Assembly (NCBI GenBank): GCA_029262735.1
Contig: JAJCYY010000031.1
Location: forward strand, 1-64,000
DNA from: Chloroflexota bacterium
GTDB taxonomy: Bacteria; Chloroflexota; Dehalococcoidia; Lucifugimonadales; Lucifugimonadaceae
Direction of reading: 5' to 3'
Length of the DNA stretch: 64,000 nucleotides
Numbering within the stretch: the stretch's first letter is position 1; each line of letters begins with the position of its first letter. Position numbers and translations under genes: made by a program. Under the pieces are notes generated by a model that searched no databases, was not told the DNA's origin, and saw only the letters and a list, made by a program, of their open reading frames with translations. Shown here one piece after another: positions 35,389 to 43,259 of the stretch.

Positions 35389-35853
35389 ATGTTCGAGAAG
35401 ATCATGGTTCCGATGGACGGTTCGAGAGCGGGTGGAAAGGCGGTTAAGTACGCAGTAGAGCTTGCCGACAAGTTCGGCTCTGAGTTGATTCTGTTCCGAG
35501 TCGTTCCACCGACGACCGTGCCCGCCACGAGCATGGGCGTTCCCGGCTCCGTCTCGATGTACGAGATGGCAGTCGATGCTGCTGATGTTGAGACGCAGGT
35601 CGGTGTGAAGCGGGCTCGAAACCAGTTGAACACCCGGCGAAGGCAGCTCGAGGAAGAAGGAATCAACGCCCGGGCTGAAGTCCTGACCGGCGACGCCGCA
35701 ACCGTCATAAAGAGGTTCGCGAAAAGGGAAAAGGTGGACCTGATAGTGATGGCCACACGCGGGCGCCGAGGAATCACACGAGCGCTCCTCGGCAGCGTCG
35801 CAGACGACATAGTCCGCTCGAACATAGCGCCCGTCCTGCTACTGAGACGGTAA
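35389..35853 (+). CDS. Universal stress protein, single Usp domain
   Basis: About 154 residues from ATG 35389, with GGAGGGCGCA just upstream. One Usp domain: FEKIMVPMDGSRAGGKAVKYAVELA, an inserted segment carrying SMYEMAVDAADVETQVG, and the ATP loop GRRGITRALLGSVADDIVRSNIAPVLLLRR with the G-2x-G-9x-G(S/T) pattern. Likely ATP-binding dimer in stress survival. An AT-rich stretch (CGATAAATACGAATGG) before it may hold the promoter. Confidence 0.92.
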   Translation: MFEKIMVPMDGSRAGGKAVKYAVELADKFGSELILFRVVPPTTVPATSMGVPGSVSMYEMAVDAADVETQVGVKRARNQLNTRRRQLEEEGINARAEVLTGDAATVIKRFAKREKVDLIVMATRGRRGITRALLGSVADDIVRSNIAPVLLLRR

Positions 35854-36302
35854 CAGGCTTCTGGTTCTCCCTCCCTTCTCAAGGGAGGGAGTCAGAGGGT
35901 GGGTTGATATGGCGGCAAAGCCGCCATCGGGCGCAGCCGGGTGCCCGCTTGCGGGCGCGCTCCTACCAAACAAGTGATACGCCGCCACCTTCGTCCCGAA
36001 ACAGCGTGAGGGACCCGGTGCGGATGAGGCAACACACAAGAACCGCGCTCTGCACCAGCGAGAACCATTGCCGTGGCACGGTTCTTGCAGCGAACAAGCC
36101 TACTGACCGTGCATGCCACCCGTCATCCACATCCATTTCTCTGGCTCAAGACTAACGTGACCGCGCCGCCAGCCGCCATCCCCAACTCGCTCGCCACATC
36201 GAAGCAAACGCATCCTCCACTGACACCGCTCCCCGAAGTGCTACGATTCTGCCCAGCCACGACGCACGCCATTCGTCTCCGTCAGCCCAAAGGAATACGT
36301 AA
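35854..36302. repeat. 449-nt gap with repeats, a 58-bp dispersed repeat and a hairpin
   Basis: From left: CTCCCTCCCTTCTCAAGGGA and the tail GGAGTCAGAGGGTGGGTT (35871-35907), the GC palindrome GGGTGCCCGCTTGCGGGCGC (35939-35958), then a 58-bp block at 35989-36046 (TTCGTCCCGA ... GATGAGGCAA) that recurs at 56631-56688. A hairpin AGAACC ... GGTTCT with inner TGCC/GGCA lies at 36060-36085. The last 200 nt up to the Ldh gene show nothing I recognise. Confidence 0.6.
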
Positions 36303-37400
36303 ATGCTCGAAAGGTTCCACGTCTCCGAGGAAGAGGAAGTCCGTGTCCCCGAACCGAAAGTCCGAGCCGCCACCGATGCAATTTTTAGAAAAATGGGGTT
36401 AACGGACGAAGCAGCAGCCCTCTCCACAGACGTCCTCATGCACGCTGACATCCACGGCGTAGACACGCACGGCGTCTCCAACATGCTGCGGATGTACGTA
36501 TCGTCCTACAACGAAGGCACGCTCAACCCTCGTCCAAACATGAAAATCGAGCGTGAATCCACCGTCACCGCCACATGGGACGCAGACCGCGGCAACGGCC
36601 TGCACACCGCACCGATAGCCATGCAAGACGCCATAATTCGGGCCGAAAAGCACGGCGTCGGCGTAGCTGTGATGAAGAACTCGGGGCATCTTGGAGCGGC
36701 TGGCTATCACGCGCTAATGGCGACCGAACACGACATGATCGGTGTTTGCATGACAGGCGGCGGCGGCTTTGCCATGCTGCCCACCTTCGGCGCAGAGCCT
36801 CGCTTCGGCACCAACCCGATCGCATGGGCCGCACCTGCTCGTAACGAACCGCCGTTTCTGTTCGATGTCGCAACGACCCAGGTTGCCGCAAACAAGATCC
36901 GCATTCTGCAACGCATGGACAGGCCGGTCTTCGCCAACTGGCTGACCGACTCCGGTGGTGTGCCAATGGCCGAGCAGAAGGTGCCCGAGGCCGACATCCG
37001 TGGCGATGACCGGGAGTGGTACATGCTGCCGTTCGGCGGCACCCGTGAGAACGGCTCGCACAAGGGCTACGGCTTCGCCTGCGTCGTTGACATCATGTGC
37101 TGCACGCTCTCCGGCGTCGGCCCCGGCTTCATCTCGAACCAGTCGGGCCACTTCTTCATGGCGTACAAGGTCGACGCCTTCACGGACGTTGGCAAGTTCA
37201 AGGATGACATGGACGCATTCCTGTCAGGACTTGCTGCGACGAAACCTGCGCCGGGGCACGACCGTGTCTACTATCCGGGCCTGATAGAGGCTGAGACGAA
37301 GGCCGAGCGGCTCGAGAAGGGGATCCCGTTCCACCCCGAGGTGGTCGAGTGGTTCGAGTCGATCAGCGCCGAACTGAACCTGGGGCTTGAGCTGCGGTAG
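36303..37400 (+). CDS. Ldh family (malate/L-lactate/ureidoglycolate) dehydrogenase
   Basis: 365 residues with the DALR-free, non-Rossmann malate/L-sulfolactate fold. Key elements: VLMHADIHGVDTHGVSNM (about 45-62), GHLGAAGYHALMA with the catalytic His at about 127, FGTNPIAWAAP, and GSHKGYGFACVVDIMC with the conserved Lys. NAD(P)-dependent oxidation of 2-hydroxyacids is expected; alternatives are ureidoglycolate and 2,3-diketogulonate. It is a single gene. Confidence 0.92.
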   Translation: MLERFHVSEEEEVRVPEPKVRAATDAIFRKMGLTDEAAALSTDVLMHADIHGVDTHGVSNMLRMYVSSYNEGTLNPRPNMKIERESTVTATWDADRGNGLHTAPIAMQDAIIRAEKHGVGVAVMKNSGHLGAAGYHALMATEHDMIGVCMTGGGGFAMLPTFGAEPRFGTNPIAWAAPARNEPPFLFDVATTQVAANKIRILQRMDRPVFANWLTDSGGVPMAEQKVPEADIRGDDREWYMLPFGGTRENGSHKGYGFACVVDIMCCTLSGVGPGFISNQSGHFFMAYKVDAFTDVGKFKDDMDAFLSGLAATKPAPGHDRVYYPGLIEAETKAERLEKGIPFHPEVVEWFESISAELNLGLELR

Positions 37401-37464
37401 TCAGAACGCTGCCTGAGCGAATCCAGATCCGTAACGGACAGACCGACGCCTTTCGGAGGTGATC

Positions 37465-37521
37465 ATGACTCAAACTTTTTGTATATCCAATGACTCGCAC
37501 GAGAATGACGGATGCTGCTAA
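37465..37521 (+). CDS. Possible 18-residue Cys-containing peptide with an ideal ribosome-binding site
   Basis: ATG at 37465 is preceded by CGGAGGTGATC, a ten-base match to the anti-Shine-Dalgarno sequence with ideal spacing, stronger than any gene start nearby. It reads MTQTFCISNDSHENDGCC and stops. Three of 18 residues are cysteine. It lies 77 nt upstream of the SDR gene and could be a leader peptide that couples translation or senses cysteine/redox state, or a tiny peptide in its own right. Only the start signal supports it. Confidence 0.4.
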   Translation: MTQTFCISNDSHENDGCC

Positions 37522-37598
37522 CGTTTCGCTATTCCAGAACGATTATGTGAATTTACGAACCAAATTGCCCGGACATACAGCGAAAACGGAGCCGGTTC

Positions 37599-38627
37599 AT
37601 GAAAGTACTGATCACGGGCGGAACAGGATTTGTCGGGTCGCACACCGTAGCCGCCACCAGGGCCGCAGGTCACGATGTCAGGTTATTCGTCCGCTCCCCG
37701 GCAAGAATAGATCCCGCATTGAAGCCGCACGGGCTTTCCTCGGCTGACGTCGAGCATGCAGTTGGCGATGTGAACGATGTGGATTCGGTGCGTGCAGCAC
37801 TGGAAGGGTGCGAGGCTGTCGTTCACGCGGGCTCCGCATTTACCAACAACCTGCCATTCTGGAAATCGTCGTCGTTGATGCAGACCAACGTGGGCGGCAC
37901 GAGGAACGTCCTGCGTACCGCTCACGAACTGGGTCTCGACCCTATCGTTTACGTTTCATCTGTCTGGGCGATCATCCAATCGAAACCAACCGTACTCACC
38001 GATGACATGCCTGTATCTGATCCACCTGAGCCATATCCGCGCTCGAAAGTGGAAGCGGAGCTGATCGCTCGTGAGCTCCAGGATGCAGGAGCATCGGTCG
38101 TCATCACCTATCCCGGTGGAGTCTGGGGTCCACATGACCCGTACTGGGGCGAAACCAGCCAGTCTGTTGAGGCAGTGCTCAAGGGAAGGATTCCAGTCGT
38201 CCCGGGCGGTTCTGGAGTATTTTCAGACGTGCGAGAGGTCGCCGGGCTGCACGCAGCAGTGCTTGAGGCAGGCCTGGGACCGAGAAGGTACATCGTTCCT
38301 TCTCACAGCCCACTGTGGGCGGAAATCCTTGACTACATGCGAGAAGCAACGGGCCGGAAGCTGAGAGCGATGACGGTCCCCGATGCAGTCGCACTGTGGC
38401 CATCACGCCTGCTGTACTGGATGCAGTCGGTGACACCGGTTCGGTTGCCGGCGTCTTACTCCGGAGCCTGGTGGCTGACCCGTCGCAATACTGTTGGCAA
38501 GCTTCGCGCACAGGAAGAGCTGGGAATAACGCCAAGACCGTTCGACGAGACCGTCCGCGACACCCTGGCGTGGATGGCCGGAACTGGTCGGTTGAAGTCA
38601 AAATTGTTCGGGAACCTGGCGAACTGA
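37599..38627 (+). CDS. NAD-dependent epimerase/dehydratase (extended SDR)
   Basis: 342 residues. MKVLITGGTGFVGSHTVAATRAAGHDVRLFVRS is the nucleotide-binding start. The active-site pair YPRSK (Tyr, Lys) is at about residues 146-150 with the upstream Ser in VSSVWA. The C-terminal part is long and hydrophobic (LWPSRLLYWMQSVTPVRLP), as in SDRs close to dihydroflavonol/3-beta-HSD-like enzymes. The substrate is probably a sugar or steroid-like alcohol; not resolvable. GGAG precedes the ATG. Confidence 0.9.
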   Translation: MKVLITGGTGFVGSHTVAATRAAGHDVRLFVRSPARIDPALKPHGLSSADVEHAVGDVNDVDSVRAALEGCEAVVHAGSAFTNNLPFWKSSSLMQTNVGGTRNVLRTAHELGLDPIVYVSSVWAIIQSKPTVLTDDMPVSDPPEPYPRSKVEAELIARELQDAGASVVITYPGGVWGPHDPYWGETSQSVEAVLKGRIPVVPGGSGVFSDVREVAGLHAAVLEAGLGPRRYIVPSHSPLWAEILDYMREATGRKLRAMTVPDAVALWPSRLLYWMQSVTPVRLPASYSGAWWLTRRNTVGKLRAQEELGITPRPFDETVRDTLAWMAGTGRLKSKLFGNLAN

Positions 38628-38686
38628 GCGAATAGGCCGTGCGATGCACCCGCTGAGCGAGACACAGGCATCACTGGCTTCTCACG

Positions 38687-39529
38687 CTAGTCCAGCCCAA
38701 GCACCGTCTTCGCATTCTCCAGCAGAATCAATTCCCTCGCCTCGTCCCTGATCTCAAGCGCTGCGAACTCCTCCAGCCAGCGCTCTGGCGGCATGTACGG
38801 ATAGTCCGACCCGAACAGCACCTTCCGACGCAACCTTCCGCCCGCTTCGGCGATGAGCTGCTTTGGAATGTACTTCGGCGCCCAGCCTGAGAGGTCGATG
38901 TACACATTCGGCTTGTGCAGCGCCACCGCGATCTGCTCGTCAATCCACGGCCAAGCCGGGTGCGCCATGACGATCTTCAGGTCCGGGTGATCCGCAGCCA
39001 GGTTATCGACATGCGGAATCGGCCTCGCATAAGCCAGCTTGAACCCTCCGCCGCCCGGAGTTCCCGCGCCCGCGGCCGCGTAGCCCGTATGCATCAAGAC
39101 CGGGATACCAAGCCGCTCCGCAGTGTCGAAAAGGGGCTTGAACGCCGGATCATCCGGAAAAAACGCCATGTGAATCGGATGCAACTTCAGCCCGATCAGC
39201 CTCAGGTCGGTAACGGCACGCTCCAGCTCATCGACAGCCGCCGCGCCCTTGCGCGGGTCAACCGTCGCAAACCCGAAGAACCGCTCCGGGTAGCGCTTCA
39301 CGACGTCCGCAACGTAGTCGTTCGGGTCCGGCCTGTCGCCCGTCTCCGTCTCGGCGTCCACCGAGAAGATCACCGCCTTCACGTCCGCCGCCTCGTAGCG
39401 GTCAGCCATCTCCTGCACACTGTCCGGCTCGCCCTTCATACGAAACATCTTCCTCAGCCCCGGCTCAATCCCATACTCAGGAAGTTCCGGATGCCGAGGC
39501 ACATGCACATGAATATCAATAGCCTTCAT
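38687..39529 (-). CDS. Amidohydrolase family protein (amidohydro_2 TIM barrel)
   Basis: About 280 residues from ATG 39529 (GAGGAA upstream). IDIHVHVPRH is the metal-binding HxH; LIGLKLHPIHMAFFPDD, VLMHTGYAAAG (His) and VMAHPAWPW (His), then FGSDYPYMPPERW with the catalytic Asp complete the set for the ACMSD-like/amidohydro_2 group. Enzymes of this kind decarboxylate or hydrolyse lactones and related ring compounds. It is preceded by a clear promoter and by a leader block shared with the rhaM-like genes (39549-39605), which suggests co-regulation with them. Confidence 0.88.
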   Translation of the reverse strand: MKAIDIHVHVPRHPELPEYGIEPGLRKMFRMKGEPDSVQEMADRYEAADVKAVIFSVDAETETGDRPDPNDYVADVVKRYPERFFGFATVDPRKGAAAVDELERAVTDLRLIGLKLHPIHMAFFPDDPAFKPLFDTAERLGIPVLMHTGYAAAGAGTPGGGGFKLAYARPIPHVDNLAADHPDLKIVMAHPAWPWIDEQIAVALHKPNVYIDLSGWAPKYIPKQLIAEAGGRLRRKVLFGSDYPYMPPERWLEEFAALEIRDEARELILLENAKTVLGLD

Positions 39530-39548
39530 TGTTTTGTTGTTCCTCAAT

Positions 39549-39605
39549 GGGTGAGGGGTGGACAGCGCGGATGACTAACGGTCGCTATCTAACGTGAGGT
39601 TTTCG
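39549..39605 (-). promoter_or_regulatory. Conserved leader block, copy 1
   Basis: Reading leftward: CGAAAACCTCACGTTAGATAGC, then CCGCGCTG and CACCCATTGAGGAA before the amidohydrolase start. The block, in the same order and orientation relative to the gene, precedes both rhaM-like genes (60336-60394 and 60541-60602). The shared part spans the -10 box, the transcription start and most of the leader. Confidence 0.6.
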
Positions 39606-39615
39606 GGCGGGTCAA
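39587..39615 (-). promoter_or_regulatory. Promoter of the amidohydrolase gene
   Basis: On the minus strand TTGACC (39615-39610), 17 nt and TTAGAT (39592-39587). Initiation near 39580 would place the conserved block in the leader of the transcript. Confidence 0.6.
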
Positions 39616-39625
39616 CTACCAACCG

Positions 39626-40978
39626 CTACGTCTCAACTCGTTTCTTCATCGGCAGGATCAGCGCAAGCACTGCCCCCGCCGCTGCGATCGACCCCGCAAA
39701 CCACACAACACCCGTAAAACCGTTCGCACCGTAGATAAACCCGGCGGCAATCGGCGATACCGACCCGATCACAGCCCCTCCCGAGAACATAAGCGCCGTC
39801 CCCGAACCCTCCGACCCCTTATCGATCTGGTCCATCGCCGCCGCCTGGATGATCGGCATCACCGAGAAGAAAAACAGCCCTAAGAACCCGATCAGCACCG
39901 TCATCGGCGCACCCGTGTCGTACTCCAGGAAGAAAAAGATCAACACCGCCATCAGCGACATCGCAGTTGCAATGACCGGCTTCCGCCCGATGCGGTCCGA
40001 GATGATCCCCATCAGGGGCGTCGACGCAATTCCAGCCATCGTGATCAGCGCAATGTGCAGTCCCACCACGAACGGCGTGTACTCAAGCTCCTCCGTCATG
40101 TACAGCACCAGGAACGCCTGGAACGCCGTGTGCACAGCGCCCCGGAACGCCCCCAGCACCACCATGCCAAGCACGCCCGTGTTCGTGACCAGCTTCTTCA
40201 CCGACGCCGTGTACTCGGCCCGCGTCATGTTGCGTTCCGCCTCCTGCCCCGCCGTCTTCACTCGCAATATGACGGCGACGGCGGTCAGCGCGGCCGGGAT
40301 GAACAGCAGCGCCGAGACGAGCCGCCAGTGCATGCCGTCCCAGCTCAGGCTGAGGAAGCCGATGGTGAATCCGGAGAGCAACATGCCGATGATGATCGGG
40401 CTGAGCGTGTTGCCGACCTGCGCCCCGGTCAGGTGCGCCGACATCGCAACGCCTCGACGCTCCGGGTAGTTTGCGGCGAGTGTCCCGAAGGCGGGCGCGT
40501 GCCAGAGGCTGGTGCCGAAGCCGATGATGCTGACGGCCATGATGACGAGCCAGTACCAGGGCGAGATGCCGACGATCAGGTAGCCGGTGCCGACGAGCAG
40601 CATGCTGATGGTGAGCAGCCAGGCGACCCGGCGCCGGTAGACGTCGGACAGGATGCCCGCAGGGACGTTGGCAACTCCCGATGCCGCCGACTGCGAAGTA
40701 GCAATCCCACCAAATGCCACTTCGCTAAGCGACATAGCCTCACGAATGTGAGGCGAGATCAGGAGAAGCGCGCCCTGCCCAAAGTGCTTGATCCCATGAC
40801 CGGCGGACAGCCCAATCATCAGTCCCAGGGATTTGCGGGGGGCGGGAACATTAGTTGCGGTTTTTGATCCGGTGATACTCGAAGACTGAACTGTATTCAC
40901 GGAGTCTGCCGAAGCTGTTGCGACATTGGTTTGGGCACCGGAGGGCGAACGGCTGACTTGATGATGTTTGCCTGACAT
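39626..40978 (-). CDS. Major facilitator superfamily transporter
   Basis: About 450 residues from ATG 40978 (an extension to 41038 has no family sequence). A 45-residue Ser/Thr-rich N-terminus leads to twelve hydrophobic segments. LSDVYRRRVAWLLTISMLL is motif A in the first half and MGIISDRIGRKPVIATAMSL its repeat in the second. Drug- or sugar-type antiporter; substrate unknown. It lies downstream of the FRG-domain gene (63 bp), on the same strand, but has normal GC and is probably independent of the island. Confidence 0.9.
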   Translation of the reverse strand: MSGKHHQVSRSPSGAQTNVATASADSVNTVQSSSITGSKTATNVPAPRKSLGLMIGLSAGHGIKHFGQGALLLISPHIREAMSLSEVAFGGIATSQSAASGVANVPAGILSDVYRRRVAWLLTISMLLVGTGYLIVGISPWYWLVIMAVSIIGFGTSLWHAPAFGTLAANYPERRGVAMSAHLTGAQVGNTLSPIIIGMLLSGFTIGFLSLSWDGMHWRLVSALLFIPAALTAVAVILRVKTAGQEAERNMTRAEYTASVKKLVTNTGVLGMVVLGAFRGAVHTAFQAFLVLYMTEELEYTPFVVGLHIALITMAGIASTPLMGIISDRIGRKPVIATAMSLMAVLIFFFLEYDTGAPMTVLIGFLGLFFFSVMPIIQAAAMDQIDKGSEGSGTALMFSGGAVIGSVSPIAAGFIYGANGFTGVVWFAGSIAAAGAVLALILPMKKRVET

Positions 40979-41041
40979 CTCGCAAAGTGTACGCTCGCGA
41001 ATTGCAGCTCGTTTGGCACAAGCGGCATACCGTTCCAAGCC

Positions 41042-42010
41042 TTATAGATCATTTAGCAAGTAACCGTATCCGGAGGCTTCGGATTCTTCAAGGAACTCAA
41101 CCACATGTTCAAGACTAGGCATTAAGCTCGCACGGTGAATCTTTCGATGAAATAGACTCGAAATAAGTTCTTTTGCAAGAGATGCCGAAAAAGCGATTAT
41201 TCGATATGGAAGTACAAATTGGCTGTCTATTCCATTCGGCCCCCAATATCCTTTGCGATCGCGCCACCACTCTGTTTCTTCCGAGCATACGGTCTGGAGA
41301 CCTGGATATGAGATTCCGTTGGCCCTGCTGGACGTAAGTCGATCGAGTAGAAACAGACCTCTCTGAGCGCTCAAAAATTCGTTACCTGCATTGGGTACAC
41401 GAACTTCAACAATCGATGATCGGCTCTGGTTCCCAAGTACACGTATTTTACGCAAATATCGTAGATCAATGGCCCAGATCGCACACAACCGACTCGACCA
41501 GTCAGTTCCAGAGTGCAATCGGTCCTGTGATGCGAACCAGAGTGCAATAAATGGATCGTACGTGAAATCTAATAAACGAGTGGCAATTCCGTGATGTTGG
41601 GCAATCGCGAGCATGCCTAAGTGTTCGTCCGATGGCCAGTTATCCTTCCAATAGACGTCATCGTGCCGTGCGTTTTCCGACAATCGTCGCAGATGATTTA
41701 GATCTCCAGGCATCAATATTCCGGATTGATCGGCGAAGTGTGAAAAGGAGAGCAGCGACTGATACTCGAACCACGCTTGGCTTTCAGCAGTTTCAAGCGG
41801 ACCTATCGTCTTAAACTCGCCGAACCCCCAACCCTCCTCGTGTCTGAGCGATTTGGGCACGAGGCCCCATGAGAGGTCTGCCTGACCTCTGAATGCGATA
41901 TCGCCATATTTGGCACCCTTCCAAGAATCGTCTGTTAAATCCAACGCGCCAAACAGAGTCCTAGACGCGAGGTACCGTTGAACGTATGGTCTCCACTCTT
42001 GTTGGGTCAT
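41042..42010 (-). CDS. FRG-domain protein, putative effector of a retron
   Basis: 322 residues. The FRG signature is AFRGQADLSWGLVPKSLRH at about 39-57 (F40, R41, G42) and AQHHGIATRLLDFTYDPFIALWFAS at about 137-161. FRG domains are found in proteins of prokaryotic conflict systems; their activity is unknown. The ATG overlaps the stop of the reverse transcriptase by 4 nt, so both come from one message. GC is well below that of the flanks, fitting recent transfer. The likely job is abortive-type defence when the retron DNA/RNA complex is disturbed (inference). Confidence 0.85.
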   Translation of the reverse strand: MTQQEWRPYVQRYLASRTLFGALDLTDDSWKGAKYGDIAFRGQADLSWGLVPKSLRHEEGWGFGEFKTIGPLETAESQAWFEYQSLLSFSHFADQSGILMPGDLNHLRRLSENARHDDVYWKDNWPSDEHLGMLAIAQHHGIATRLLDFTYDPFIALWFASQDRLHSGTDWSSRLCAIWAIDLRYLRKIRVLGNQSRSSIVEVRVPNAGNEFLSAQRGLFLLDRLTSSRANGISYPGLQTVCSEETEWWRDRKGYWGPNGIDSQFVLPYRIIAFSASLAKELISSLFHRKIHRASLMPSLEHVVEFLEESEASGYGYLLNDL

Positions 42011-43056
42011 TCTCGCCCGCTAACCAATGCTTCATCAAGATGGCGAAATTTTTTCCAATAAGTCTGGAATAGAACGTCGTGTTCGCCACGAACATTTTTC
42101 AAAAACTCAAGTTTCCCTCGTATGTGGCGCCACATACTTGGTGGATCTCTATCTGTACGACGGTGTTTCAAAAAATCATTTTGAAACACATCTTCAGCGG
42201 CATCGTAGCCCATGACTTCCCATTTGTGCATAACTGAGCGCAAATTCCGCACGTACTTGCGGCGAACGTTTATTTTTCTATTGACCACTAGTCCAGTAAC
42301 CAACTGCCGATTGTTTTTATGCTGCAACCTTAGCTTATTTCGATTAAGGGTAAAACCATTGTTGTTCAGAATCAGCTCGATGTCTGAACTGATTGTCGGT
42401 GTTCCACCCAAACTACCATCCGAAGTCGCCGCGATGGCCGACGGAAAAACTTTGACTGAGCTGGAAAATGTCAAATCATCAGCGTATCTCGAATAAAAGC
42501 AACTGTTCGCAGCTGCAAGTCTAGCGAATGCTCCGTCCATTCGTAGGCTAATCATATTTGAAATTATCGGTGAAGTTGGTGCCCCCTGCGCTAGTCTGCC
42601 TTCGTGAGTACACATATGCGCCAGTGTCGAGGCAATTGAGGCATTCAAGTTAAACGGTGCACCATAAAATAGTCCATATACGCGTTGAAAAGTAATACTA
42701 CCGAAAAAATCTTCTAAATCTAAATTAAGAACCCATTCTTTACGAAGATGCATTCTGGCATTTTCAACTAGCGGATTTCTTTTTCCTAGTACAAATCCGA
42801 ATACGTACGGTGGAGCGCGGTAAACCTCAGATAATTTATTGGACAGAGAGCGCTGAGCAGATTTTAAAAACGGGTTAGGTTCGCTGATTGTACGCATCCC
42901 AGTTGTTTTTTTCGGAATGCTGAAATTGCGATACCGTTGCGTTGAGTTCGAGCGATATAAATGCCAGATTAGACGTTTGTAGGAAACACCCAAGAAATCC
43001 GCAAGGTCGTTCCTGTCTGTTAATCCTCTAAGTTGAGTCCATGTGTTCAACGTCAT
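42007..43056 (-). CDS. Retron-type reverse transcriptase
   Basis: 349 residues. RT motifs: NLDLEDFFGSI with catalytic Asp113, QGAPTSPIISNMIS at about 157-170, SRYADDLTFSS with YADD at 191-194, and NNNGFTLNRNKLRL. Two retron marks are intact: NARMH at 99-103 (the NAxxH box) and LVTGLVVN (VTG at 253-255). Both are absent from group II intron and DGR enzymes. It would make msDNA from an adjacent RNA; a fitting RNA region starts 5 nt upstream. There is no Shine-Dalgarno site before the ATG, since that place is occupied by the 3' arm of the inverted repeat. The gene is AT-rich compared with its flanks. Confidence 0.92.
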   Translation of the reverse strand: MTLNTWTQLRGLTDRNDLADFLGVSYKRLIWHLYRSNSTQRYRNFSIPKKTTGMRTISEPNPFLKSAQRSLSNKLSEVYRAPPYVFGFVLGKRNPLVENARMHLRKEWVLNLDLEDFFGSITFQRVYGLFYGAPFNLNASIASTLAHMCTHEGRLAQGAPTSPIISNMISLRMDGAFARLAAANSCFYSRYADDLTFSSSVKVFPSAIAATSDGSLGGTPTISSDIELILNNNGFTLNRNKLRLQHKNNRQLVTGLVVNRKINVRRKYVRNLRSVMHKWEVMGYDAAEDVFQNDFLKHRRTDRDPPSMWRHIRGKLEFLKNVRGEHDVLFQTYWKKFRHLDEALVSGRE

Positions 43057-43061
43057 CTGAA

Positions 43062-43222
43062 GTTGTAGCCCGCACGACTGTGTCTCTTATCACAAGAGGC
43101 ACAACGTGAATTAATACACGATATCCCAATATAGGCTACTGGCATGCCGTGCATTACGTAATACACCTTGTTTTCACTCGCTGCGAAAGCACAGCGATAT
43201 TTCACAGCGTGCGGGCCACAAC
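43062..43222 (-). ncRNA. Candidate retron msr-msd RNA
   Basis: On the minus strand GTTGTGGCCCGCACG (43222-43208) and CGTGCGGGCTACAAC (43076-43062) pair over 15 bp with a single G-U; CTGTG and CACAG extend this by five pairs across one bulged U. These are the positions of the a1/a2 arms in retrons, and the second arm ends 5 nt before the RT start. Inside are CGCTG/CAGCG (msr-like hairpin), TAATGCACG/CGTGTATTA (nine pairs, one G-U) as a possible msd stem, and a hairpin TGTG-CTCTT/AAGAG-CACA. The total of 161 nt is in the retron range. A typical branching-G context (AGC after a1) is not obvious. Confidence 0.75.
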
Positions 43223-43259
43223 GAATATTAAAAGTCGGAGGTGGTGATGGCAATCCCCC

